Shown piece after piece: positions 30,738 to 40,293 of a stretch of DNA of 64,000 nt; position 1 is the stretch's first letter; every line of letters starts with the position of its first letter. Made by a program: the position numbers and the translations under genes. The notes under the pieces were generated by a model. The model did no database searches. It had not been told where the DNA came from and saw nothing but the letters and a program-made list of their open reading frames with translations. This DNA comes from Caldimicrobium sp. (lineage in GTDB: Bacteria; Desulfobacterota; Thermodesulfobacteria; Thermodesulfobacteriales; Thermodesulfobacteriaceae), in the NCBI GenBank assembly GCA_025059715.1, contig JANXCE010000002.1, positions 1 to 64,000 on the forward strand, given 5' to 3'.

Positions 30738-31765
30738 TGTCCGATTATTGGTTACCACTATTAATACTTCTTAGTTTAAGTTTAGGCATAAATATTTTGC
30801 TTTTATGGTTCTATATTCGAATTAAGAGGGTCCTTCAAGAGCTCAATAGAAAAGCTTTATTATCAGAAGACATTTTTTATCGCCTACCAATGGAAGCACT
30901 TTTATTAAGAAAGGGGCAAGTCATTAAGATGAATCAAAGAGCATTGGAAAATCTGGGAAGTTCCCCCCAACCCTCAGAAATCAAGAAAATCTTTGAAAAG
31001 AAGGGTAAAAAAATTGAAATATACGAAGTAAACCTTGATTCAGAACACAAAGTTTTATTAGTGATGGACATAACAGAGCAAGAGAGTCTCAAAGAGGCTT
31101 ATCAAATTGCTTTAAGTTATCTATCTCACGAGCTCAAAACCCCCTTTGCCATAGCCTATGGATACCTGGAAAGATTAGAAAACCTATTACACAAGCGAAT
31201 TGAGGATGGAGAGATAAAAACTCTCTTTGAAAAAACCAAAGAATCCTTTCAACGCTTAGAAAAACTTTTAAAAAAATTATTTTCAGGGATAGACTATTTA
31301 GCTAAGGAGATAAAAGTTAAGCAAGAAAAACTTAGTCTTAAGGAGATTATTGAAGAGGCTCTCTTTTGGGTAACCCCTCTGGCAGAGGAAAAGAGGATCC
31401 ATTTAGCTTTTGAAGTAATGGAAGGATTAACTATTGTAGGGTCCCCTGAATTACTAACCCAGGCCTTTTTTAATATTATAGAAAATGCGGTGAAGGCCTC
31501 TCCCCATGGCGAGGTAGTCCAAATTCAGGCTTTAGTTCAAAACTCCAAGAAAATTTCTATTGTGATCAGAGACCGAGGACCAGGAGTTACCCCTGAAAAA
31601 TTGCCATTATTAGGGATGCCCTTTTTTAAGTTAAAGGAGTCAGAAGGTATGGGGCTTGGCCTTTTTATAACAAAGAGAATCATCGAAGCCCATGGTGGAG
31701 TATTAAGATTTAATCTTCCAAGGGAGGGTGGCCTCGAGGTTCATATAATATTACCACTTGCATAG
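30737..31765 (+). CDS. phoR: PhoR-like sensor histidine kinase
   Basis: LSHELKTPFAIAYGYLE H-box, NIIENAVKASP N-box, DRGPGVTPEKLPLLGMPFFKLKESEGMGLGLFITKRI. Confidence 0.9.
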   Translation: MSDYWLPLLILLSLSLGINILLLWFYIRIKRVLQELNRKALLSEDIFYRLPMEALLLRKGQVIKMNQRALENLGSSPQPSEIKKIFEKKGKKIEIYEVNLDSEHKVLLVMDITEQESLKEAYQIALSYLSHELKTPFAIAYGYLERLENLLHKRIEDGEIKTLFEKTKESFQRLEKLLKKLFSGIDYLAKEIKVKQEKLSLKEIIEEALFWVTPLAEEKRIHLAFEVMEGLTIVGSPELLTQAFFNIIENAVKASPHGEVVQIQALVQNSKKISIVIRDRGPGVTPEKLPLLGMPFFKLKESEGMGLGLFITKRIIEAHGGVLRFNLPREGGLEVHIILPLA

Positions 31766-31826
31766 AGCTCCATGGCCTTCATCCTACAGGCCTTTAAAAA
31801 TTTTAAACCCTCTAACCTCAAAGACT

Positions 31827-32606
31827 CTAAGATTTTTTAAGTCTATTTAAAAATTCTTCTGCTAAACTTTTAAAGCTTTCACTTACCTTGTGATTAGGTT
31901 CATAGTCAAGTATTGCTTTGCCATAGCTTTGGGCTTCACTAACACGAACACTTTTGGGAATCACCGTGTTAAAGAGTATCCATTTAAAGTGCTTCCTTGC
32001 CTCTTCCGCAATATCAAAGGTCAAACGGTTGCGGGGATCATACATCATAAGCACCATACCAAAGAGCTTTAATTCTGGATTAAAGGTATCCTTTATTCTT
32101 CTGACGGTGCGCACAAGAAGAGATAAGCCTTCAAGGGCGTAATATTCACACTGCAGAGGTATAACCACTCCCTGAGAGGCAGTGAGAATATTTACAGTAA
32201 TTAAACTAAGAGAGGGGGGAGCATCAATGAAAATAAAGTCGAAGTAGGAAAGAAGCTTCTCACCCTTATAGCTACTTTTAGTTAATAGCTCCTTTAGGAC
32301 AAACTCTCTTCTATCTAAGTTAGCAAGTTCCAGCTCAAGGCCCACTAAATCAATAGATGAAGGCAGAAGGAACAGATTAGGATAGGGTTCCCTTATAAAG
32401 GCTTCGCAATTTTCCTCAATCAATGCTTGGTAGAGACTTTCCTCCCTTTTCACTCTAACTCCTAAACCACTGCCTGCGTTGGCCTGAGGATCAGAATCAA
32501 TAATCAAAACTTTAAGGCCCTTTAAACTTAGGGCTCTGGCGAGATTAATGGTAAGAGTGGTTTTCCCCACTCCTCCTTTCTGATTAATAAATGCAAAGAC
32601 TTTCAT
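31827..32606 (-). CDS. ParA/Soj-family ATPase
   Basis: MKVFAFINQKGGVGKTTLTINLARAL deviant Walker A; DSDPQANAGSGLG; FIFIDAPPSLSL. Confidence 0.94.
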   Translation of the reverse strand: MKVFAFINQKGGVGKTTLTINLARALSLKGLKVLIIDSDPQANAGSGLGVRVKREESLYQALIEENCEAFIREPYPNLFLLPSSIDLVGLELELANLDRREFVLKELLTKSSYKGEKLLSYFDFIFIDAPPSLSLITVNILTASQGVVIPLQCEYYALEGLSLLVRTVRRIKDTFNPELKLFGMVLMMYDPRNRLTFDIAEEARKHFKWILFNTVIPKSVRVSEAQSYGKAILDYEPNHKVSESFKSLAEEFLNRLKKS

Positions 32607-33478
32607 TTAATAAAGAGATCGCTCCTTAGTAGTCTGTCTAAAAGCACAAGCAAAAAGAAGAGAATACTTATAATTCCATTTACCGTGAAAAAGGCCTTGT
32701 TTAGTTTAGAGAGATCCCTCTCAGAAATCAGAGTATGTTCATACCAAAGAAAGCCTGCCATAACCAAGAGTCCTATGAAATAAATGGCACTTGCGGGATA
32801 ATAAAAGACTCCGAGGAGCAGAAGGGAGAGAAGGGTAAGGAGGTGAAGAACTCGAGCTAATGTTATTGCTCTTTTGATTCCAAACCTCACTGGAATAGAC
32901 TTTAGGCCCATCTTCAGGTCAAATTCATAGTCTTGTAAGCTATATAAAATATCAAAGCCTGCAACCCAGAAAGCCATACCTAAACCAAGCAGCACTGCCA
33001 TAAGGCCTATCCTCTCATTCAGGGCTATGTCTACCGCAACGGGAATTAAAAAATAAACTATTCCTAAAATAAAGTGGGGATAATAGGTAAATCTCTTAGC
33101 CAGAGGATAGATGAAGAGCAAACCAATCACAAAGGGGCTCAATAATAGGGCAAGTTTGTTTATAAAGGCACAACTAATTATAAATAATAGGGAGGTAATG
33201 CTTAGGATGATTTTTATTTCCCAGGTTTTTACAAAGCCAGAGGCATGAGGCCAGAGCCTTGTGCGAGGATTTTGAGCATCAAACTCCCTATCAAGAAGGC
33301 GATTAAAGGCCATACCCGTAAGACGGGCCATAACCAAGGCAAGGACGATAAAAATAATTCTTTTAACAGGAGGTATTTCCCTCATAAGAATGATAATACT
33401 TGCTAAGGCAAAGGGTAAAGCAAATATGGTATGCTCAAGCTTTAGCAGTTCCGAATATAAGTTAAATCTTCTCAGCAA
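32603..33478 (-). CDS. UbiA-family prenyltransferase
   Basis: NRLLDREFDAQNPRTRLWP and YSLQDYEFDLKMGLKSIPVRFG Asp-rich motifs, multiple TMs. Confidence 0.92.
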   Translation of the reverse strand: MLRRFNLYSELLKLEHTIFALPFALASIIILMREIPPVKRIIFIVLALVMARLTGMAFNRLLDREFDAQNPRTRLWPHASGFVKTWEIKIILSITSLLFIISCAFINKLALLLSPFVIGLLFIYPLAKRFTYYPHFILGIVYFLIPVAVDIALNERIGLMAVLLGLGMAFWVAGFDILYSLQDYEFDLKMGLKSIPVRFGIKRAITLARVLHLLTLLSLLLLGVFYYPASAIYFIGLLVMAGFLWYEHTLISERDLSKLNKAFFTVNGIISILFFLLVLLDRLLRSDLFIK

Positions 33479-33486
33479 GTCTCACC

Positions 33487-34365
33487 TCACACTACATTCT
33501 GCACTTGCTCTCGAATTTTCTCAATTAGATCCTTGGCCTGAATTACTAAAGTAGATACCTTAGCGGACTGAGCTTTATAGGCCAAGGTATTGATCTCTCG
33601 ATACATTTCTTGACACAAAAAGTCAAGCTTTTTACCTGTGGCTGGTTCCTCTAAAAGTCTTTCCATATTATCTAAATGGATCTGAAATCGATCCAACTCC
33701 TCTGTAAAATCCATCTTTTCCAGTAAAAAAGCGATCTCCTGATAGATTCTTCCCTCCTCAAGCTTCAAATCTAACTCCATTAAGAGTTGTCTCACCCTCT
33801 CAAGGGTCCTCTGAAAATTTTCCCTTCTTGTGTCTTCCTTAAGAGCTTTCAATTCTTGGGCAATCCATTTTAATTTTTGAAGATCTTCCTTTAGAAGTCT
33901 TTCAATCCTTTTTCCCTCTTCAAGTCTAGCTCTTTTAAGATCACTTAGTGCTATCTCTAATACGGGTTTAACCTCTTCCCATAAACTCTCTAATTCCTCC
34001 TCTTTGTCTTCAAAGCTCACCCAGTCTCTAAATTGGAGAAGATCTCCTAAGCTAATTTTTCCCTTAAGACTTAATTCCTTCTTGAGTCTTTCAAGATTTT
34101 CCTTTAAGTTTCTTACCAACTCCAAATCAAAAAAGATTTCTCTCCGTTCTCTTGAAAGGCCAAACACCCTCAAAGTGAGTTCTATTTTACCTCTAATGAA
34201 GGTTTCGCCCAACTTTTTTCTGATTCGCTCCTCCAGCAGTTGATATCTCTTAGGTAGTTTACAGGTGATATCTAAATAGCGATGATTAAGTGATTTTATA
34301 TAACAGTGGATTTGAAAGTTATCTCTGGAAATCACTCCTTTGCCAAAACCGGTCATACTCTCCAT
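33487..34365 (-). CDS. yicC: YicC-family endoribonuclease
   Basis: MESMTGFGKG...SLNHRYLDITCKLP...EEGRIYQEIAFLLEKMDFTEELDRFQIHLDNMERLL...LDFLCQEMYREINTLAYKAQ. Confidence 0.95.
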   Translation of the reverse strand: MESMTGFGKGVISRDNFQIHCYIKSLNHRYLDITCKLPKRYQLLEERIRKKLGETFIRGKIELTLRVFGLSRERREIFFDLELVRNLKENLERLKKELSLKGKISLGDLLQFRDWVSFEDKEEELESLWEEVKPVLEIALSDLKRARLEEGKRIERLLKEDLQKLKWIAQELKALKEDTRRENFQRTLERVRQLLMELDLKLEEGRIYQEIAFLLEKMDFTEELDRFQIHLDNMERLLEEPATGKKLDFLCQEMYREINTLAYKAQSAKVSTLVIQAKDLIEKIREQVQNVV

Positions 34366-34367
34366 AA

Positions 34368-35291
34368 TTACTCTCCATACAAAAAAGAGCCAATTTTTTC
34401 TAAGATTTTCTCTTGTTCGTCAGGTTTAAACCAGATAAGGTCCCTTTCCTTTCGGAACCAGGTTAGTTGTCTTTTGGCATATCTTCTGGTGTCCCTTTGA
34501 ATTATTTCTATAGCGGATTCTAAGGTGCGTTTGCCCTCCAAAACCTCTAAAAGGGTTCGGTAACCTATGGCCTTTATTTTACTGAAGATCTCTTTTCCAT
34601 AGACTTTTAAAATATTTTCCACCTCTTGAAGCCAGCCTCTTTGGATCATTATCTTAACCCTCTGGTTGAGTTTAGCATAGAGTTCCTCCCTTGGTAAGTA
34701 GAGACCTATCTTAAGAAGGGGATAACGTTTAGCTTGAAAAAAGGGGGTTTCCCGGTGAAAGGAGGAGAAAGGCTTTCCCGTAGAGTAAATAACCTCCAAG
34801 GCCCTTATAATCCTCACTTTGTCTCTGGGATGAATTTTGGAGGCATAAAGAGGATCCTTTTCTTTAAGTTCCTCATAAAGGACAACTACATCCCCTTTGG
34901 CTCTATCCCTTAAAGCCTCTCTGAGTGTTTTATCCACTTTCACCTGAAAAATCCCATATTCAAAGGCTCTCAGGTAGAGACCTGTTCCTCCCACGAGTAA
35001 AGGTAGGTTACCTCTGTGCTGAATTTCCTCGATTATCCTATCCGCAAGCTCTACAAACTTTCCTGCGCTCATCTCCTCTCTTAAACTAAGCTCTTCAAAC
35101 AGATGGTGAGGAACACCCTTTTGCTCCTCAGGAGTAGGCTTGGCAGTCCCAATAACAAGCTCCTTATAAAATTGTTGAGAATCAAAGTTTATTATCTCAG
35201 CAGAAAAATGTTTCGCCACCAGTATAGAAAGCTCTGTTTTTCCAACCCCAGTGGGACCACATATAGCCACAACCTTTGGTTTGAGATTCAT
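34368..35291 (-). CDS. miaA: tRNA dimethylallyltransferase
   Basis: AICGPTGVGKTELSILVA, FDSQQFYKELVIGTAKP, GTGLYLRAFEYG. Confidence 0.96.
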   Translation of the reverse strand: MNLKPKVVAICGPTGVGKTELSILVAKHFSAEIINFDSQQFYKELVIGTAKPTPEEQKGVPHHLFEELSLREEMSAGKFVELADRIIEEIQHRGNLPLLVGGTGLYLRAFEYGIFQVKVDKTLREALRDRAKGDVVVLYEELKEKDPLYASKIHPRDKVRIIRALEVIYSTGKPFSSFHRETPFFQAKRYPLLKIGLYLPREELYAKLNQRVKIMIQRGWLQEVENILKVYGKEIFSKIKAIGYRTLLEVLEGKRTLESAIEIIQRDTRRYAKRQLTWFRKERDLIWFKPDEQEKILEKIGSFLYGE

Positions 35292-36958
35292 GTAATTCTT
35301 TTGAGCTTTTTTTCCAATTCCCTTAGGGTAATCTTTACAAAGAGGGGTCTACCATGGGGACAGAGCTCTAAACCCTCCTGAAACATCCTTTTTATAAGGA
35401 AAACCCTCTCTTCCTGAGAAAGGTTTTCTCCCTTTTTTCTGGCCAGGATACAGGCTAATTCCCTGTAAAGAGCCTCTTTAGCCTCTTGCATAGAAATAAA
35501 GGGTAAGGACAAAAGCCTTTCTAAAACTTCCTTAGCGTCCTCCCTGAACTGCGGAGGGACACCCTTAACAATAAGTTCCTCCCTGCCAAAGGGTTCTACT
35601 TCAAATCCCAGCTGAGCCAAAACCTTAAGTTTGTTTTCTAAGTTCTCAAGCATCTCGGATGTTAATTTTATTAAAAAAGGGAGAAGAAGACTCTGAGAAA
35701 GGTTCGAGGAAGGCCTTTTTTTTAGAAATTCAAAGCAAATTCTCTCAGAAAGGGCATGCTGATCAACAATAAACAGCTCCTCCTCCCTTTCTACAATCAA
35801 ATAAGTATTTTTAAAGCTTCCAAGGATTTTGAAGTCTACTTCTGACTCTAAAAGAGGTTTAGCCATAGTTCTCGTCTCATAAGCACTCTCCCTTTGAATA
35901 CTATATTCAAGGGGAATATCTTCCTTAACCTTTTGGTTGGCATCGTAGGCTGCGCTTCTATAGCAAAAAGTTCTTCGCCTTTTTTCAAAGAGAAGCTTTA
36001 AGGCTTCTTCCAAGGCTTGATAGACCTCACCTTCTCTCTTGAAGCGAACTTCCCACTTTGCGGGATGCACATTAAAATCCACCATCCTTGGGGGAGCCTC
36101 TATATTGATCAAACCTGCAGGATAACCAAAGACTCCGTAATACCTCCTTAAAAGGGAAAAGAAATACCTACTAAGCTTTTCGTCCCTTATAGCCCTATTA
36201 TTAACCATGAAGAAAAGATTTTTACTATGTGAAAAGACCTCTCCGGGCTGGGTAAGGAGAAGGTAGATTTTGAAAGGGCTTATTTCATAGATTAGTTCCA
36301 TTATGGATTCCTCTTTGAGTTCAAAGAGATGAATAAAGAGTTCCTTTGAGGAACCTCCTTGCCAGGTGTAGAATTTCTTTCCTTCTATCCATACTTCGTA
36401 CCTTATATAGGGATGGGTTAACATTAAGGTCCTGAGAAGCTCTATGTTTTTGGCACTCTCTACCTTGGCACTTTTTAAAAAAGCCTTTCTTGCAGGCACA
36501 TTCTCAAAGAGGTCTTCTACAACAACCAAGGTCCCCTCTTTGAAAGATAAAGGTTTAAAGACCTTTTCTTTGCCAAACTCAACTAAAATTTCGTGCCCCA
36601 GTTCTTCTTCTTTACATTTACTGATTATTTTTAAGCGTGAGACCTGCGCTATACTCGAGAGGGCCTCTCCTCTAAAGCCATAGCTTTGAAGATTAAAGAG
36701 ATCCTCAAGATCTCTGATCTTACTGGTTGCAAAGGGGAAATAGCAAATACGAAGATCCTCTCCGGTCATGCCAATTCCGTTATCGAAAACAGATATACTC
36801 TTTAGACCGGCCTTTTGGATCTCTATTTTGATAAAAGTGGCCTTAGCATCAAAGGCATTTTCCAGAAGCTCCTTTAAAACTGAAGCAGGTCTCTCAATAA
36901 CCTCTCCTGCCGCTATCTTGTTTCTTACTTCTTCAGGAAGGAGAAGGATCTTAGGCAT
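35288..36958 (-). CDS. mutL: DNA mismatch repair protein MutL
   Basis: KIAAGEVIERPASVLKELLENAFDA, DNGIGM, YGFRGEALSSIAQVS, C-terminal CPHGRP. Confidence 0.97.
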   Translation of the reverse strand: MPKILLLPEEVRNKIAAGEVIERPASVLKELLENAFDAKATFIKIEIQKAGLKSISVFDNGIGMTGEDLRICYFPFATSKIRDLEDLFNLQSYGFRGEALSSIAQVSRLKIISKCKEEELGHEILVEFGKEKVFKPLSFKEGTLVVVEDLFENVPARKAFLKSAKVESAKNIELLRTLMLTHPYIRYEVWIEGKKFYTWQGGSSKELFIHLFELKEESIMELIYEISPFKIYLLLTQPGEVFSHSKNLFFMVNNRAIRDEKLSRYFFSLLRRYYGVFGYPAGLINIEAPPRMVDFNVHPAKWEVRFKREGEVYQALEEALKLLFEKRRRTFCYRSAAYDANQKVKEDIPLEYSIQRESAYETRTMAKPLLESEVDFKILGSFKNTYLIVEREEELFIVDQHALSERICFEFLKKRPSSNLSQSLLLPFLIKLTSEMLENLENKLKVLAQLGFEVEPFGREELIVKGVPPQFREDAKEVLERLLSLPFISMQEAKEALYRELACILARKKGENLSQEERVFLIKRMFQEGLELCPHGRPLFVKITLRELEKKLKRIT

Positions 36959-38015
36959 TAATAGATTTTACTTCCTTTAGCTGAGCAAAGACTATTCTTC
37001 CCGTGGGAGAGTGAAGGAGATGACTAACCACTACCTCCAAAGTTGCTCCCACAAGATGTCTTGCATTTTCAACTACCACCATAGTGCCATCCTCTAAATA
37101 ACCCACTCCCTGTTCTCTCTCTTTACCTTCCTTTATAACCTGTAAAGTGAGAAGATCTCCTGGCCTAACTGAAGGCCTTAGAGCCAAAAAAAGCTCATTA
37201 ATGTTTAAGACCTCAACTCCATAAAGCTTACTCAATTTATTCAGATTATAGTCAGTAGTAAGGAGTTTGGCAGAATATTCACTACAAATTTTGATCAGCT
37301 TTTCATCGATTGAAGAGAGATTCTTGTAATTTTGTTCCAAAATCTTTAATTCTCCCTTAAAAACCTCCTTTAACTCATTTAGTAAATCAAGGGCTCTTCG
37401 GCCTTTACTTCTCTTATAGGGATCTGAACTATCCGCGAGAATTTGAATTTCCTCCAGTACAATTTTAGGGAGATAGAGAGGTCCCTCTAACCAACCTATC
37501 TTAGCAAGCTCTATAATTCTCCCGTCAATTATGGCACTGGTGTCAATAACTTTTGGTATGCCCCTCCGAGAAAACTTCTTAGATAGGGTATTGACAGGTA
37601 TGGTAATCTTCGCTATAACTCTTTCTCCAATTTTTTCAAAATATTCTCCCAGGCGTATTTCTTCAATCTTTTTACTAAAAAGCATAATCCCCAAATAGCT
37701 TAGTCCTAAAGCACTCATCACATAAAGAAAGACCTGCCAAACCCCTCCAGTAAAGAGATCAAAAAAGGAAGAAATAAGTTTTGCTAAGCCTAAACCTAAG
37801 ATTAATCCTATAGCTCCACCAAGGATCTTTATGAGAGGAAGCTTCCTAATTTTCTCCTCTAAATAAATAGTAATTAGTCCCAAGATTACACCAAAAATTC
37901 CTCCAATAATCACCCAGATCCATCCTCGGGTATTAAAACTAAAGTAATAAAAGACAGAGGCTCCCAGTAAAAAGCTAATCAAAAGGAGCAGAGCTTGAAA
38001 ACGATTTTTCAGCAT
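36951..38015 (-). CDS. PIN/TRAM-domain membrane protein (YacL-like)
   Basis: Four TMs, PIN (IDTSAIIDGRIIELAKIGWLEGPLYLPKIVLEEIQ), C-terminal TRAM-like region; next to carD. Confidence 0.93.
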   Translation of the reverse strand: MLKNRFQALLLLISFLLGASVFYYFSFNTRGWIWVIIGGIFGVILGLITIYLEEKIRKLPLIKILGGAIGLILGLGLAKLISSFFDLFTGGVWQVFLYVMSALGLSYLGIMLFSKKIEEIRLGEYFEKIGERVIAKITIPVNTLSKKFSRRGIPKVIDTSAIIDGRIIELAKIGWLEGPLYLPKIVLEEIQILADSSDPYKRSKGRRALDLLNELKEVFKGELKILEQNYKNLSSIDEKLIKICSEYSAKLLTTDYNLNKLSKLYGVEVLNINELFLALRPSVRPGDLLTLQVIKEGKEREQGVGYLEDGTMVVVENARHLVGATLEVVVSHLLHSPTGRIVFAQLKEVKSINA

Positions 38016-38026
38016 CCTCTAAGTTT

Positions 38027-38512
38027 CTAATCTTCCATTAAAAGAAAGAGTTTTTTTTCTATCTCTTCCTCTGAACATCTCTCACAAAAGGCTAATTCCT
38101 TAACTAATAACTCTTTGGCTCTTTCAAAGATTTTTTTCTCTCCATAGGAAAGGGGTTTTCTTTTGGATACTTCATAGAGTTCTCTAAGTAGACGTGCAAG
38201 TATACAAACATCGCCACTTTTAAGTCTTTCTGTATATTCTCTATAACGCTTATTCCAATTTCCATTGGGAAGTGTAATCTCCTTTTCTGATAATATTAGA
38301 TAAACCTTTTGCGCCTCATTAGATGAGATTATAGGTCTTAAGCCTACTTTTTGAACGGAATCCAAAGGAATGAAAAAATGGGTTTCGCTATCTAATAGTT
38401 TAAAGATATAGGTTTTTATAGGCTTACCTTCGATGACCTTTTCCTTAATGTCCAAGATTTTACCAAGGCCACATCCGGGATAAACAACCACATCTCCTAT
38501 TTTAAACATCAC
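38027..38512 (-). CDS. CarD-family transcriptional regulator
   Basis: FKIGDVVVYPGCGLGKILDI...TYIFKLLDSETHFFIPLDSVQKVGLRPI; C-terminal helical domain. Confidence 0.93.
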   Translation of the reverse strand: MMFKIGDVVVYPGCGLGKILDIKEKVIEGKPIKTYIFKLLDSETHFFIPLDSVQKVGLRPIISSNEAQKVYLILSEKEITLPNGNWNKRYREYTERLKSGDVCILARLLRELYEVSKRKPLSYGEKKIFERAKELLVKELAFCERCSEEEIEKKLFLLMED

Positions 38513-38536
38513 CCACTCACCATATACATTTTATCA

Positions 38537-40246
38537 CTAGCGAGAAAAAAATAAAGATCTCAAAAAGGGGTATTGGGGACAAAGAAAATCCCCCTTCCAT
38601 TCTAAGAAAATTTTATGTTCTGGAGGATGACAGTTTAGACACAGGCCTACCTTAAGGACCCTTTCAAGCTCGCCCCTGTTAAAGCCTCGCATGTTAGGTC
38701 TATTAAACTTAACGAGAGTATTGCCTTGAGGATCCACAATTTGCGAAAGCCTGATTTTAGTCTCCCCAAAAGGTGCCTCGAGAGGTTCAAAAAGGAGCCT
38801 TCCCTCCCTTAGAGTAATTTTTCCAAAACCTAAGCCCAGGACTTTAGGATCCTGATGACAGTCCTTACAAGCTCTTGCTCTCCTCTGTGTAGAGTGAGGT
38901 TCCATATGGGCCCAGGTGATACTCTCAATCTTTTTCTTTAGCCTTCCCCGCTCGTCTAGAAGGGTGATAAAATCCTGTCAGCCAGGAGTAACTGGAACAA
39001 CTATGTTTTCCTTTATGGCAAGCACTGGCCTTTGAAGTTCCCGATAGCTTTCGTATTCCTCCCAAAGACCTCTGGTTTCTATAGCCTTAAGTTTATCGAG
39101 ATGTCTTTCCTTGGGGTCAAACCGCACATGACAACCCATACATTGGGGCATATATTGTGAGTGACAAGCGGAACAAGAAAGCCTTCGGTGGTAGGGCTGT
39201 TCACAATCCTTAGCAGGTGCCCTTATCTGATGGAGGCGCCCAGTAAACTTTCCCTCTAAGTAAAGTTTGTTGCCGGATATCTTTAGATTGGTAAGCTTGC
39301 GTCCCTTGCTGGTTTTAGCAATACCCTTGTGACAACTCTCACAGGTTACCTCTAAGGCCCCTTCTATGCTATAGTAAAAATTCCCGTCACCCATGATTTC
39401 CTCTCGAGTGTGACAGTCAATACAGTGAAGCCCCGCTTTGTAGTGCACATCAGCTTCTATCTTTAAAAGCTCTCTTCCATCTAACCACTTCACATCGTAG
39501 ATGCCTCCCTGAGCGGTTTCATAAAGCCCCTGATAGGTAAACCCAATCCTTCCGCTTCTATTGTGACACCGAAGACATCTCTCTAAAGGCACTAATTTTT
39601 CAAGCTTGGGATGAAAGGATTCGCTTTTCTGATTCTTCCCAAAGTCTGCAAGGTGACAGGCGGAACAGCCCCCTCCCTTTTCTCCTAAAAAACCCTCCAG
39701 TCTTCCCTTTTCCAAGTAGAGATGGCAGGAACCACAGAGTTTACGAAAGTAATCAAGGGCGTAGCTTTCTTGCAGGGAAAAATTCTTCTTTATTAAGTCC
39801 GAAACCCCTAAGTGAGGATTTTTCTCCAAGAGTTTTCCCTCACCAAAAACTACGAGAAGTCTCCTGATAATACCATGATTAGTAGCCATAAGGGAATTGC
39901 GCACCTTATTCACATCTTGAGGATGACAATTGGATTGTCCACAGGTGCGCTCTACTACTCTCAGATCTGAAGGGTTTTTAACCATACCCCGATGGGCAAG
40001 GGCTTTGGTAGTGGTTAAAGGATTCCCCAGATGACACCCTGAACAGCCAACAATTTCCTCTTTATGAGCCTTCTCTGGAACCCTCTCTTTATGACAGACT
40101 AAACAAAGCTCAGGCCTCCCTGTGGTGAGCAGAGGAATTTCTTGCCCCTTCTCAACCTTTTCACTGTCTGCTAAAGGTATTATCTTTGATAATAGAAACA
40201 AGAAAAAAAATCCCAAAAGGAGAGGAAAGGTGATTTTCCAAAACAC
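38537..40246 (-). CDS. Multihaem cytochrome c read through an in-frame UGA; candidate selenoprotein (about 569 residues including Sec)
   Basis: ORFs 38978..40246 and 38537..38905 share one frame; UGA at 38978..38980; the 24 codons between it and ATG 38905 are open (QDFITLLDERGRLKKKIESITWAH). Nine CXXCH plus one CX4CH before UGA, two CXXCH (CKDCH, CLNCH) after. Confidence 0.75.
38936..38980 (-). promoter_or_regulatory. UGA recoding site with candidate bacterial SECIS-like hairpin
   Basis: Sense strand: TGA-CAGGATTTTATCACCCTTCTAGACGAGCGGGGAAGGCTAAAG. 6-bp stem CCUUCU/GGAAGG (one G-U), 10-nt loop AGACGAGCGG starting 21 nt after UGA, G as second loop base. Confidence 0.5.
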
Positions 40247-40293
40247 CCTTTTAGTATAACACCAAAAGCCCCTTTGAGGGAGTATATAAAGAA

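Noticed and set aside
38537-38905. Independent short cytochrome gene starting at ATG 38905
   Set aside because: No clear Shine-Dalgarno, and the coding-like frame extends upstream without a break to the UGA; better explained as the C-terminal part of the upstream ORF.
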